A DNA stretch of 47,419 nucleotides from Pedobacter nyackensis (GCF_900176505.1 NZ_FWYB01000024.1:1-47419); one strand, 5' to 3'. Counted from the stretch's first letter, positions 34,664-44,300 are shown. Notes: generated by a model not told the origin, from the letters alone. Numbers and translations are program-made.

Positions 34664-35629
34664 TTAATAATCTGCAATAGGCGCCCTATTGTAATAAGCG
34701 TCGATCTCTGTTTTAGAAGGTGGAGTTACCGGTCTTACCAATCGCATCCCAATAAACGGAGCTTCAGGGAACCACCAGTTACTTTTTGGAATCTGTGGAT
34801 CCAGCTGTTTCCATACCGGATCAGAGGCTAATCTGGCGGCAGAACGCAATTCTTTTGCCTGATCGTCATACGACCCTCCGCGAATTACATTTGAATACAA
34901 TTTATCGGGAACAGCAACTGGATTATTAGCCTTATCACCTTTAACTGTGGCATAAAAATCAGCTTTATATTGATCATAGGTCCACTCAGCAACATTGCCA
35001 TACATATCGTGTAAGCCCCACTGATTAGGCTTCTTCTGCCCTACCTGATGCGTTTTACTTTCGCTATTTGATTTGTACCAGGCGTATTCGTCTAATTTAG
35101 AAGCATCGTCGCCAAAAGCATATTCTGTTGTGCTACCAGCGCGACTGGCATACTCCCACTCCGCCTCTGTAGGCAGGCGATAAAACGCCCCTGTACGGGC
35201 ATAAAGCCATTTACAGAACTGTATCGCATTATAATGTGTCATTGCAAGGGCAGGATGATTTTCCTTTCCCATACCAAAAGTCATATCCAGATAGGGTTTA
35301 GTTGGTCGCGTAACGGCATCAACATTTGCCGGAACGGCCCCTATGCTTTGTGTAGTTTCATAATCTTTGTACAAAAATGGTTCATAGATATCCCAGGTAA
35401 CTTCATAGGTACCAATAAAAAAGGAATCCAATTTTACTTTATGTACTGGTTGTTCATCCGCCTTCCCTTTCTTACTGCCCATTAAAAACTCTCCCGCGGG
35501 AATAGCTTTCATTTCAAAGCTCAGCTTGGTACCGTTGATCTGCTGTGTGTAGGCTTCGTGTTTTTCCTGAGCTGATGCCTGAAAGGCACAGAAAACAAGA
35601 GACAATGCCAATGATAATTTAGAATTCAT
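34664..35629 (-). CDS. Exported SUMF1-fold (FGE-like) protein, no catalytic cysteines
   Basis: The 321-residue protein has a signal peptide (ending near ASAQ) and a formylglycine-generating-enzyme-like fold: IPAGEFLMGSKKGKADEQPV, TYEVTWDIYEPF, RLPTEAEWEYASRAG, GLHDMYGNVAEWTYDQY and VIRGGSYDD. The usual C-terminal GFRC is replaced by IGMRLVRP, and no cysteine is found in that region, so sulfatase activation is unlikely. No sulfatase is nearby. Family relatives such as GldK are structural. As first gene of the set with the oxidoreductase, ApbE and isomerase, it may be a scaffold or binding protein. Confidence 0.88.
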   Translation of the reverse strand: MNSKLSLALSLVFCAFQASAQEKHEAYTQQINGTKLSFEMKAIPAGEFLMGSKKGKADEQPVHKVKLDSFFIGTYEVTWDIYEPFLYKDYETTQSIGAVPANVDAVTRPTKPYLDMTFGMGKENHPALAMTHYNAIQFCKWLYARTGAFYRLPTEAEWEYASRAGSTTEYAFGDDASKLDEYAWYKSNSESKTHQVGQKKPNQWGLHDMYGNVAEWTYDQYKADFYATVKGDKANNPVAVPDKLYSNVIRGGSYDDQAKELRSAARLASDPVWKQLDPQIPKSNWWFPEAPFIGMRLVRPVTPPSKTEIDAYYNRAPIADY

Positions 35630-35780
35630 TTATAAGATTTTAATACTATTGATATTTAACCTAACCTATTTCATATCTAAAATAGAGGCATTTATCCTAA
35701 AACCAAAATCTACAGGCACATAATTTGACAATTTGTGTAAAAAGAACACTAAGTGAGTAAAACAGGTTAAAATAGTACCA

Positions 35781-35817
35781 ATAAAAAACCCCGGTAAGCT
35801 AAATGCTTACCAGGGTT
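35781..35817 (-). terminator. Intrinsic terminator of clpC
   Basis: On the minus strand AACCCTGGTAAGC, loop of 5, GCTTACCGGGGTT, followed by TTTTAT. The 13-bp stem (35787-35817) has one U-G wobble. It lies 21 bp after the clpC stop. Confidence 0.9.
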
Positions 35818-35837
35818 TCTTTATATAGTTCCGGGGA

Positions 35838-38378
35838 TTATTCTACACTTCCCTCTTCTTTTTTCTTTTTCTTACCCGGACTTTTGTTCTCAACTACAAT
35901 CAGATCATTCTCTTTATCGTAATCTATTTCCAAAGTATCTCCTTCATGGATTTCGCCTTTAAGGATTTCTTCTGCAATCGGATCTTCCAGATATTTCTGT
36001 ATTGCACGTTTAAGTGGTCTGGCACCGAAGTTCGAATCAAAGCCTTTCTCAGCAATAAAACTTTTAGCTTTCTCAGTCAGCTTAACTTCATAACCTAAAT
36101 TGTGTACACGACCAAATAAAGATTTCAATTCGATATCGATAATCTTAAAGATTTCTTCTTTACCTAATGAGTTGAAGACAACTACATCATCCACACGATT
36201 TAAGAACTCAGGTGCAAAGGCACGTTTCAAAGCGTTCTCAATTACCCCTCTTGAATGCGAATCAGCCTGATTTGTTTTGGCAGAAGTAGAGAAACCCACT
36301 CCTTGTCCGAAATCTTTCAACTGACGGGCACCAATATTGGAAGTCATAATGATGATCGTATTTCTAAAGTCGACCTTACGACCTAAGCTATCAGTAAGTT
36401 GTCCTTCATCCAACACCTGTAACAAGATATTGAATACATCAGGGTGTGCTTTTTCAATCTCATCCAACAAGATTACTGCATAAGGTTTTCTACGTACCTT
36501 TTCGGTCAGCTGTCCACCTTCTTCATAACCCACATATCCTGGAGGCGCACCCACTAAACGTGATACTGCGAATTTCTCCATGTACTCACTCATGTCGATC
36601 TGAATCAATGAATCATCACTATCAAACATAAAGCGAGCGAGCTCTTTTGCCAATTCTGTTTTACCTACCCCAGTTGGGCCCAGGAAGATAAACGAACCAA
36701 TTGGTTTTTTAGGATCTTTCAATCCGGCTCTGGTACGTTGAATGGCTTTGGTTAACTTCTTAATCGCTTCATCCTGTCCAATAATTTTGGCAGAAACAGT
36801 ATCGTACATATTCAACAGTTTCGCACTATCTGTCTGTCCAACACGCTGTAAAGGGATACCGGTCATCATCGAAACTACCTCAGCAACATTATCTTCCGAA
36901 ACGGTATAACGTTTTGTTTTAGTCTCAGCTTCCCACTCCGCTTTAGCACGATCAAGCTCCTCTAAAAGATTCTTTTCAGTATCTCTTAATTTCGCAGCCT
37001 CTTCATATTTCTGGCTTTTTACAACCTTATTTTTCTCGACTTTAATCTCTTCTATTTTGTTCTCAATAGCGATGATGTTATCAGGAACATGAATGTTTGT
37101 TAAATGCACCCTTGATCCGGCCTCATCCAAAGCATCAATAGCTTTATCTGGTAAGAATCTATCGGTGATGTACCTTGAAGTTAAGGCCACACAGGCATTA
37201 ATAGCCTCATCTGTATAAGTTACACCATGGTGTTCCTCGTACTTCTCTTTAATACGGTTCAAGATCTCGATGGTTTCGTCCGGTGAGGCCGGCTCAATCA
37301 TTACCTTTTGGAAACGACGGTCTAACGCACCATCTTTTTCAATGTACTGACGATACTCATCTAGTGTAGTTGCACCGATACATTGTATTTCACCCCTTGC
37401 CAAAGCCGGTTTAAACATATTGGATGCATCCAGTGAACCCGAAGCACCACCAGCACCTACAATCGTGTGGATCTCATCGATAAACAAGATCACATCAGTA
37501 GATTTTTCCAGCTCGTTCATCACGGCTTTCATACGTTCTTCAAACTGACCACGGTATTTAGTTCCCGCAACAAGCGAAGCCAGATCTAAAGTAACCACAC
37601 GCTTATTAAACAATACCCTTGAAACTTTACGCTGAACGATACGCAATGCCAATCCTTCTGCAATAGCAGATTTACCAACACCCGGTTCACCGATCAGTAT
37701 AGGGTTGTTCTTTTTACGACGTGATAAGATTTGCGATACGCGTTCAATCTCTTTTTCACGACCAACAATTGGGTCTAAACGACCTTCTTCTGCAGCTTTA
37801 GTCAGGTCTCTTCCAAAATTATCTAAAACCGGAGTTTTAGATTTAATGTCAGATACTTTTTTAGGGCTACTAAATGCTTCTTCTTCGCGGTAATCATCGT
37901 CACCGCCTGTAGATGCGCTATTTTGCGTTTCATCTCTAAAGCCGTTTTTATTCACTTCAACCTCCTGCTTAAATATCTCGTAATTGATGTTAAACTGCAG
38001 TAAAATCTGAGAAGCGATGTTATCATCATCGCGCAGTATAGAAAGCAATAAATGCTCAGTACCTATCAAGTCGCTTTTGAAGATCTTCGCTTCCAGGTAA
38101 GTAATCTTTAATACCTTTTCGGCTTGTTTGGTTAAAGGGATATTTCCCAGGTTAACCGTTACACTGGACGTACCTCTCACAGCATCCTCGATTGAACGAC
38201 GAAGTTTTGAAGTATCAACACCCAGTGATTTTAATATCTTAATGGCCATACCATCGCCTTCGCGAATAAGCCCCAACAACAGATGTTCCGCTCCTATGTA
38301 ATCGTGACCTAATCTCAGGGCTTCTTCCCTACTAAAGGAGATCACGTCTTTGACTTGTGGTGAAAATTTAGCTTCCAT
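35838..38378 (-). CDS. clpC: ClpC, ATPase subunit of Clp protease
   Basis: ClpC unfolds proteins for ClpP and acts in stress response. The 846-residue protein has the two N-terminal Clp repeats (residues 3-140), a first AAA+ module with GEPGVGKS (230-237) and VILFIDEIHT, a UVR/middle segment (KSQKYEEAAKLRDTEKNLLEEL), a second AAA+ module with GPTGVGKTELAKELA and VILLDEIEKAHPDV, and a lysine-rich tail. It is monocistronic, divergent from ettA. The ClpP-binding loop lies in the second module; no ClpP gene is present in this window. Confidence 0.96.
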   Translation of the reverse strand: MEAKFSPQVKDVISFSREEALRLGHDYIGAEHLLLGLIREGDGMAIKILKSLGVDTSKLRRSIEDAVRGTSSVTVNLGNIPLTKQAEKVLKITYLEAKIFKSDLIGTEHLLLSILRDDDNIASQILLQFNINYEIFKQEVEVNKNGFRDETQNSASTGGDDDYREEEAFSSPKKVSDIKSKTPVLDNFGRDLTKAAEEGRLDPIVGREKEIERVSQILSRRKKNNPILIGEPGVGKSAIAEGLALRIVQRKVSRVLFNKRVVTLDLASLVAGTKYRGQFEERMKAVMNELEKSTDVILFIDEIHTIVGAGGASGSLDASNMFKPALARGEIQCIGATTLDEYRQYIEKDGALDRRFQKVMIEPASPDETIEILNRIKEKYEEHHGVTYTDEAINACVALTSRYITDRFLPDKAIDALDEAGSRVHLTNIHVPDNIIAIENKIEEIKVEKNKVVKSQKYEEAAKLRDTEKNLLEELDRAKAEWEAETKTKRYTVSEDNVAEVVSMMTGIPLQRVGQTDSAKLLNMYDTVSAKIIGQDEAIKKLTKAIQRTRAGLKDPKKPIGSFIFLGPTGVGKTELAKELARFMFDSDDSLIQIDMSEYMEKFAVSRLVGAPPGYVGYEEGGQLTEKVRRKPYAVILLDEIEKAHPDVFNILLQVLDEGQLTDSLGRKVDFRNTIIIMTSNIGARQLKDFGQGVGFSTSAKTNQADSHSRGVIENALKRAFAPEFLNRVDDVVVFNSLGKEEIFKIIDIELKSLFGRVHNLGYEVKLTEKAKSFIAEKGFDSNFGARPLKRAIQKYLEDPIAEEILKGEIHEGDTLEIDYDKENDLIVVENKSPGKKKKKEEGSVE

Positions 38379-38564
38379 ATATACCTTTCTAATTCGGGAA
38401 TGCTCTAAACTATAAAATTTGTTTTATAAATAAGCACCCGTATTTTTTTTAATTTATCAACAATTACGCCATAGCGATGAAAATAGATGTTGCGACTGCC
38501 GTTATTTCAGAAAACTTACCAAGTTCTGACTTTATTGGCGATATTTGCGCGTTAAGTAGCAATT

Positions 38565-40244
38565 ATGTCAGACGAAAAAATAATCTTTTCAATGGCGGGG
38601 GTAAATAAGATTTATCCACCCCAGAAACAAGTTTTAAAAAACATTTACCTGTCCTTTTTTTACGGCGCTAAAATTGGGGTTATTGGTTTAAACGGTTCCG
38701 GTAAGTCTTCTCTTTTAAAGATCATTGCAGGCTTAGACAAGTCTTTCCAGGGGGAAGTTGTTTTCTCACCAGGATATACTGTAGGCTATCTTGCACAAGA
38801 GCCAATATTGGATGAGAATAAAACGGTACGTGAAGTTGTTGAAGAAGGCGTAGCCGAAATCACAGCGATATTAAAAGAATACGAATCCATTAATGAGCAG
38901 TTCGGTTTACCTGAGGTATACGAAGATGCTGATGCTATGGATAAACTGATGGCGAAACAAGGTGAGCTTCAGGATAAAATTGATGCCGTTAATGCCTGGG
39001 AGCTTGATAATAAACTAGAGCGTGCGATGGACGCATTGCGTTGCCCTGATCCTGAAACCAAAATCGGTGTTTTATCAGGTGGTGAACGCAGACGTGTAGC
39101 GATGTGCCGTCTATTACTGCAAGAGCCGGATGTATTGTTGCTAGATGAGCCTACCAACCACTTGGATGCTGAAAGTATCGACTGGTTAGAGCAGTTCTTA
39201 AAGAATTATAAAGGAACCGTTATTGCAGTAACTCACGATAGATACTTCCTGGATAACGTTGCAGGATGGATCCTTGAACTTGACAGAGGTGAAGGTATTC
39301 CATGGAAAGGTAATTACTCTTCATGGTTAGATCAAAAAGCTAAACGTCTGGCTCAGGAAGAAAAAACAGAAAGCAAACGCCAGAAAACGCTGGAGCGCGA
39401 GTTGGAATGGGTACGTATGGCGCCAAAAGCGAGACATGCAAAATCTAAAGCCCGTTTATCTAACTATGATAAACTAGCCTCTGAGGACTCTAAAGAAAGG
39501 GAAGACAAGCTGGAGTTATTCATTCCTGCAGGACCGAGATTGGGTAATGTAGTGATTGAAGCGAACAACGTAACGAAAGCATATGGTGATAAGATTTTAT
39601 TTGAAAATCTGAGCTTTTCGCTACCTCCTGCGGGTATTGTGGGTATTATTGGCCCGAACGGGGCAGGTAAAACCACACTTTTCCGATTGATTACTGAGCA
39701 GGAAACCCCGGATAGCGGAACTTTCCGTGTTGGGGAGACTGTTTCCCTGGGTTATGTGGATCAAATGCACAACGACTTAGACCCTGAAAAAACTGTATAT
39801 GAGAACATTACTGATGGCCTTGACAATATTCAGCTGGGTAATAAAGCGGTAAATGGAAGGGCTTATGTTTCCAAATTTAACTTCAATGGTGGCGATCAAC
39901 AGAAAAAAGTTGGCGTATTGTCGGGTGGAGAACGTAACCGTGTTCACCTAGCGATTACTTTAAAAAAGGGTGCCAACGTATTGCTACTGGATGAACCTAC
40001 CAACGATATTGACGTAAACACACTTAGGGCATTAGAAGAGGCATTAGAGAATTTTGGTGGTTGTGCTGTAGTAATCAGTCACGATAGATGGTTCCTAGAC
40101 AGAATCTGTACACATATTCTTGCTTTCGAAGGCGAATCGCAGGTTTACTTCTTTGAAGGAAATTACAGTGACTACGAAGAAAATCGTAAAAAACGTTTGG
40201 GCGATGTAACACCTCATCGTATTAGATACAAAAAGCTGGTGTAA
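38565..40244 (+). CDS. ettA: EttA, ABC-F translation factor
   Basis: EttA binds the ribosomal E site and gates early elongation according to ATP level. The 559-residue protein has two ABC domains: Walker A GLNGSGKSS and GPNGAGKTT, signatures LSGGERRRVAM and LSGGERNRVHL, Walker B LLLDEPTNHLDA and LLLDEPTNDIDV. The linker carries the basic, helical segment RQKTLERELEWVRMAPKARH typical of ABC-F proteins, and the arm DKIDAVNAWELDNKLERAMD in domain one marks EttA. It is divergent from clpC and ends in a strong terminator. Confidence 0.95.
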   Translation: MSDEKIIFSMAGVNKIYPPQKQVLKNIYLSFFYGAKIGVIGLNGSGKSSLLKIIAGLDKSFQGEVVFSPGYTVGYLAQEPILDENKTVREVVEEGVAEITAILKEYESINEQFGLPEVYEDADAMDKLMAKQGELQDKIDAVNAWELDNKLERAMDALRCPDPETKIGVLSGGERRRVAMCRLLLQEPDVLLLDEPTNHLDAESIDWLEQFLKNYKGTVIAVTHDRYFLDNVAGWILELDRGEGIPWKGNYSSWLDQKAKRLAQEEKTESKRQKTLERELEWVRMAPKARHAKSKARLSNYDKLASEDSKEREDKLELFIPAGPRLGNVVIEANNVTKAYGDKILFENLSFSLPPAGIVGIIGPNGAGKTTLFRLITEQETPDSGTFRVGETVSLGYVDQMHNDLDPEKTVYENITDGLDNIQLGNKAVNGRAYVSKFNFNGGDQQKKVGVLSGGERNRVHLAITLKKGANVLLLDEPTNDIDVNTLRALEEALENFGGCAVVISHDRWFLDRICTHILAFEGESQVYFFEGNYSDYEENRKKRLGDVTPHRIRYKKLV

Positions 40245-40288
40245 GCAATCTTTCGATAGAAAAGGCGGGTATTTTCACCGCGCATTCA

Positions 40289-40321
40289 GGGTGTATCACA
40301 ATTATGATACGCCCTTTTTTT
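40289..40321 (+). terminator. Intrinsic terminator of ettA
   Basis: GGGTGTATCA (40289-40298) and TGATACGCCC (40305-40314), loop of 6, one G-U pair, followed by TTTTTTT (40315-40321). Confidence 0.92.
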
Positions 40322-40332
40322 ATGTGTTAGAT

Positions 40333-41148
40333 TTAATGTTTTGCCAGCGTATATTTTCCCCAAAAGTCAGTTGAACTAGTCAATGCCTGAGACCCCACAG
40401 CAACATCGACAATGGCACTACCTCCACCCGGAGGACCAACTACGATTTCCCTGTTGTCTAATCCAGGCATCTGTAATCCATTGACTTTAACATTATAGGC
40501 TAACTCTGTCGGCGCTGCAACAGAAACACCAAGCGCCTCCAACGGAATTGCTAATTCGTAAAAAAAGCTATTATCCTTTTCAATATTGGCGAAGGTTTTT
40601 ATTCCATACTCGTTATAAATAGAGATTAGCGTCTCCGATGTATTTTTAAAGCCATTGATTTTAATTTCCTTTGCCCTTTCCAGTTTCTTTTTTTGTCCGG
40701 CTACTCTGATCGAATCCCGCATCGGATCCTTCAAACCCTTGCGCATAGGAGAAGAAGACACTACAACTGCTCCACTACTGCTTGATCTCACCTGGTCTAC
40801 AAACGGATAAGTCAAAGAAATACTTTCCTTCTCTTTCTTTTTCCCATCTGGATTTACCGAAAAAGTAATTCCACCTGCCATTATCTTTGTATTATTTTCA
40901 ACATCTGTGGATTTGATAACCAAATAAAGGTTTTTATCATCATTACAGATTACATAGGAAAGACCTGTTCTTTTGTTAACAGAAAAATCTATGTCTTTCC
41001 ATTCAAAGTTCTTTCCATCAATTTTGATTGTAGGAGGCGCAAACCTACTAAATCCCTGCGTTTCATCTGTTTTTTGTGCCAGAACAACTGTCACAAATCC
41101 GCCTAATAAAGCCGTACAAAGCGTGGTCTTAAGAAAAAGTGATTTCAT
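40333..41148 (-). CDS. Exported protein with family-9-like sugar-binding pattern
   Basis: From ATG at 41148 the protein is 271 residues with a signal peptide (MKSLFLKTTLC ... VVLAQ). An in-frame ATG at 41172 would add eight residues ahead of the signal and is less likely. The mature start TIKIDGKNFEWKDIDFSVN, then LSYVICNDDKNLYLVIKST, resembles the carbohydrate-binding family-9-like fold found in Bacteroidota periplasmic proteins. The C-terminus carries YNVKVNGLQMPG and WGKYTLAKH. It may bind a glycan, but no enzyme domain is seen. It faces the ettA terminator. Confidence 0.8.
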   Translation of the reverse strand: MKSLFLKTTLCTALLGGFVTVVLAQKTDETQGFSRFAPPTIKIDGKNFEWKDIDFSVNKRTGLSYVICNDDKNLYLVIKSTDVENNTKIMAGGITFSVNPDGKKKEKESISLTYPFVDQVRSSSSGAVVVSSSPMRKGLKDPMRDSIRVAGQKKKLERAKEIKINGFKNTSETLISIYNEYGIKTFANIEKDNSFFYELAIPLEALGVSVAAPTELAYNVKVNGLQMPGLDNREIVVGPPGGGSAIVDVAVGSQALTSSTDFWGKYTLAKH

Positions 41149-41442
41149 ATTTTGAAAGCTTGGATGATACAATTTAAGATTTAATAAATTGATTTACAAA
41201 ATATTGCTTAGCTATTAAATATTAAAATTCACCGCCCATGGATGCTTGAAAATAACCACAACATCGAAAAGCATAGACATATGGCTACATAAGCAGGAAC
41301 ACATTTCGCTATAGTTAACAACACGTTGACATAAAATTAAGAAACCACTCAAAATCGACAGTTCGTTTTTTAATACTATTACAGCGGGATAAAATTTCAT
41401 ATAAAGAAACTCCGAACCCTAACAAACGACTGAACAGGCCTA

Positions 41443-42360
41443 TTACTTATAGTTTTTTCTAATCTTCTCCAGCAACTGTTTGGTCTTTCTGATGCCTTCA
41501 TCTTCTGATCCCGGACCGGAGAATTCTATTCCAACAATTCCTCTCCATTTGGCTGCGTTAATGATTTTAAACATACGTTCATAATCAATATCACTTTCCT
41601 CCCCATTCTCATTAAACTTCATTGATTTCGCACTTACTCCTTTTGCGTAAGGCATCATTTCTTCTACGCCCAGGTATTTATCATATTCTTTTCCACCTCC
41701 CAATGCAAAATTACCGAAATCGGGTAATGTTCCACAGAAAGGACTGTTCACCTGCTTAATTACATCGGCCAACCAGGCTCCATTAGAAGAGTAACCACCA
41801 TGGTTCTCTACAATTACATTGATCCTGTGTTTTTTACCATATTCTGTAAGTTTTCCTAAACCGTCGACAGCTGCATCCTTTACCTGTTCCGCAGTTCCTT
41901 TACCAGCAGCATTTACACGAATGGTTTTACACCCCAGGTATTTGGCGGCATCAACCCATTTATAATGATTTTCTACAGCTTTTAACCTCGCCGCAGGGTC
42001 GGCATCCCCTAAGTTCCCCTCATTGTCGACCATGATTAGATGGTTCTGAATTCCTTCACCATCTGTTCTGCTCTTCAGCTCTTTTAAGTAAGCGGGATCT
42101 TTTTCTTTTTTATCGAAGAAAACACTTACATATTCCACAATATCAATTCCAAAATCCTTTTTAGCCTTAAGCGGAAAATCAAGGTTGTCTAGTTTCTTTG
42201 CGAACAAGGTATTGTGCAATGACCACTCGGCCAACGAAATGCTAAAAAACTCCTTTTTACCTGCACCAAAGGCATCTAAAGGAAGTAACGAACCCAAACC
42301 TACCGCTCCGCTTAACAGGCCAAGGTCTTTGATAAAGCTTCTGCGATCTTTTGTCATCAT
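41443..42360 (-). CDS. Tat-exported TIM-barrel sugar isomerase/epimerase
   Basis: A 305-residue xylose-isomerase-like barrel protein with a twin-arginine signal (DRRSFIKDLGLLSGAVG). Metal-site segments include DIVEYVSVFF, IRVNAAGKG, NVIVENHGGYSSNG, GTLPDFGNF, SAKSMKFNENGEESDIDYER and GIVGIEFSG. It is a distant relative of the barrel protein at 31.3-32.2 kb. The 270-bp region between it and the gene at 40333-41148 holds nothing recognisable. It probably isomerises or epimerises an oxidised sugar in the periplasm together with the exported oxidoreductase nearby; this is inference. Confidence 0.88.
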   Translation of the reverse strand: MMTKDRRSFIKDLGLLSGAVGLGSLLPLDAFGAGKKEFFSISLAEWSLHNTLFAKKLDNLDFPLKAKKDFGIDIVEYVSVFFDKKEKDPAYLKELKSRTDGEGIQNHLIMVDNEGNLGDADPAARLKAVENHYKWVDAAKYLGCKTIRVNAAGKGTAEQVKDAAVDGLGKLTEYGKKHRINVIVENHGGYSSNGAWLADVIKQVNSPFCGTLPDFGNFALGGGKEYDKYLGVEEMMPYAKGVSAKSMKFNENGEESDIDYERMFKIINAAKWRGIVGIEFSGPGSEDEGIRKTKQLLEKIRKNYK

Positions 42361-42472
42361 CTATATTTTTACGAACTACAATTTATAAATTATTTAATAA
42401 GAAAAAACTGTCAATTCCGAATCTATCTTACTTCTATCTTAGATTTGCCAACCTTTAAACTTTTTAAGTATC

Positions 42473-43294
42473 CTATTTTGGTCCCTTATTAAAGAAGCCA
42501 TTAAAATACAACAACTGGTATTTTATGGCATTTGCCCAGTAATCCCAGGTATGGGCACCTGGCCTAATGGTAAAATCATGAGGGATATTACCGTATTTCA
42601 GTTGCTCATGCAACTTCATATTTACCTGATAAAAGAAATCATCCTTGCCACAGTCGATAATTAATGACAACCTGTTTGGCACTAATAAATACGTCATGTT
42701 TACTATAGTATTATCTTTCCAGCGTTGAGCATTTTTATCAAAATCTCCCAATCTTTTTGCGATATTCCAATTTAGCGGAAAGGAAGTTATATCGACTCCA
42801 CCACTCATGCTTCCCGCGGCTCCAAATACATCCTGGTGCCTGAAAGAAAGATACAAGGCACCATGTCCGCCCATACTCAATCCTGTAATTGCCCTTCCTT
42901 TACGGTCATTTATGGTTTTGTAGTTTTTATCCATCCAGTTGACCAGTTCAGTGGCTACATAGGTTTCATACTTCCAGTTCGGATCTATAGGGCTATCGAA
43001 GTACCAGCTGGTTACATTTGCATCCGGACAAACAATTATAGCTTGGTAATCATCTGCGTATTTCTGCACGGCAGGGACTTTTTTAATCCACCCATCGTAA
43101 GAATCGCCTGCACCATGTAAAAGGTAAACTACCGGGAGAGGTTTACCCTGCCTATAGCTATCTGGCGTAATTACTACAGCTTTGATATTTTTCTTCATTG
43201 CTACGCTATAGGTTAGTACCGTATCTACCTTCGCTGCAAAAGCAAGCTGTACACTCAGCATTGCCACGAGACTTAAAAAAAGTATTTTCTTCAT
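42473..43294 (-). CDS. Secreted CE1-like esterase
   Basis: This 273-residue alpha/beta-hydrolase of the esterase-D/feruloyl esterase group has a signal peptide (about residues 1-20), the oxyanion-region LLHGAGDSYDGW, the nucleophile in GLSMGGHG (S140), an acid in DCGKDD (near 214-219) and the histidine in PGAHTWDYW (H248). Such enzymes remove acyl groups such as acetyl or feruloyl from plant polysaccharides; the exact substrate cannot be read from sequence. It precedes the Tat-exported isomerase by 112 bp in the same orientation and could share its transcript. Confidence 0.9.
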   Translation of the reverse strand: MKKILFLSLVAMLSVQLAFAAKVDTVLTYSVAMKKNIKAVVITPDSYRQGKPLPVVYLLHGAGDSYDGWIKKVPAVQKYADDYQAIIVCPDANVTSWYFDSPIDPNWKYETYVATELVNWMDKNYKTINDRKGRAITGLSMGGHGALYLSFRHQDVFGAAGSMSGGVDITSFPLNWNIAKRLGDFDKNAQRWKDNTIVNMTYLLVPNRLSLIIDCGKDDFFYQVNMKLHEQLKYGNIPHDFTIRPGAHTWDYWANAIKYQLLYFNGFFNKGPK

Positions 43295-43402
43295 GATTGG
43301 TTTTTAATTATCGAGCAAACTAAAGTCTGCAATTCGATAAAAAGTTCGGTTATGTTTCCAAATAAAAGTATTTAAACCGCCAAATGAAAATGTTTTTCAA
43401 AA

Positions 43403-43612
43403 TTAGTCTTCTCCTACAGCCAGAAATGCCTCATAGGTCATATCATACAGACTTACCACCTTACTGATCACATGATCTGCAGGGTATAAAAAATCTTCTT
43501 CCATTTTCTGATAAGTAGTTAAATTCAGTTTTAGTTGTTCTGCTACTTCCGTTTCAGTTTTTTTAGCTTTTTCCCTTAAAAACTGCAGCTTTTCGCCCAA
43601 GGTTAGTTTCAT
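43403..43612 (-). CDS. Small XRE-type helix-turn-helix protein
   Basis: From ATG at 43612 it is a 69-residue protein: KLTLGEKLQFLREKAKKT and ETEVAEQLKLNLTTYQKME form the four- or five-helix XRE fold with the recognition helix around residues 28-38. An ATG three codons upstream (43621) is equally possible. There is no effector domain and no toxin partner beside it. It is probably a DNA-binding regulator; its targets are unknown. Confidence 0.8.
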   Translation of the reverse strand: MKLTLGEKLQFLREKAKKTETEVAEQLKLNLTTYQKMEEDFLYPADHVISKVVSLYDMTYEAFLAVGED

Positions 43613-43766
43613 GTAGTTCATTAGAATCTTATTTTACAGCACTATTCACATGCTATCAAAAATACGAAAACAAACAATGAATCACCTAAAAACCAACACT
43701 TTAACAAAAACAGCACAATTATAAACTACTTAACAAAATTCTGACAAGCAACGTTCTCCAACGATG

Positions 43767-44300
43767 TTACTTTATATCTTTCAACATATCAATTGCACAC
43801 TCCAAGGTGAAATTAAATTTATGGAAAAGTGCCCCAAACTTTTTTTCGTCTCGTGTAAGAAAATAGGTCAAATCTCTCAGATAAATTATCCCAACACATT
43901 TACCCTCTATTACAAGAGGCAAGAACTCATGATCTTGGTTGAATAGTATTTCCAGGGCATCAATAACCAGTCTTTCGGGATGCAGTCCGACTTGATCATT
44001 TAATTCAAAAAGATGAGCTTCATGTTTAATGAGAAAAGATGAAACTACTTGCTCCCCTGATATACAAGATGGTAAAACAGGCGCAAGCTCAACTACAAAA
44101 TCGTGTAAAGTAGCGAGGGTATACTTAGAGAGTTGATGGTTACTTTTAGCAAAGCCAAATACTCTTTTTATGGTTGTTACACTAGTGTTCCTATTTAGTG
44201 ATTGATTGATGGCTAAAGCAATCTTTTTACAATCTCTGGAAGTAACCTTCGTTAATCCTATTTTTAAAAGGATGTGTTGTTTTAATTCCTCAGGGATCAT
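43767..44300 (-). CDS. Protein with N-terminal DNA-binding-like motif and C-terminal CBS-like half
   Basis: A 177-residue protein I cannot name. Residues 1-60 have the pattern IGLTKVTSRDCKKIALAINQ, then TSVTTIKRVFGFAKS, a helix-turn-helix-like stretch that starts a number of Bacteroidota proteins. Residues about 120-160 include LVIDALEILFNQDHEFLPLV, then GKCVGIIYLRDLTYFL, which resembles a single CBS motif (VxDALxxLxxxxxxxLPVV, GxxxGIIxxxDL). It may be a ligand-sensing regulator. It lies alone between the XRE protein and the FKBP gene. Confidence 0.65.
   Translation of the reverse strand: MIPEELKQHILLKIGLTKVTSRDCKKIALAINQSLNRNTSVTTIKRVFGFAKSNHQLSKYTLATLHDFVVELAPVLPSCISGEQVVSSFLIKHEAHLFELNDQVGLHPERLVIDALEILFNQDHEFLPLVIEGKCVGIIYLRDLTYFLTRDEKKFGALFHKFNFTLECAIDMLKDIK

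Noticed and set aside
34664..35629. Active sulfatase-maturing formylglycine-generating enzyme
   Set aside because: The C-terminal catalytic cysteine region is replaced and no sulfatase gene is in the window.
41173..41442. Small minus-strand frame (41215-41400) between the family-9-like gene and the isomerase
   Set aside because: The hypothetical product is hydrophobic and unrecognised with no start context; the region is AT-rich and otherwise featureless.
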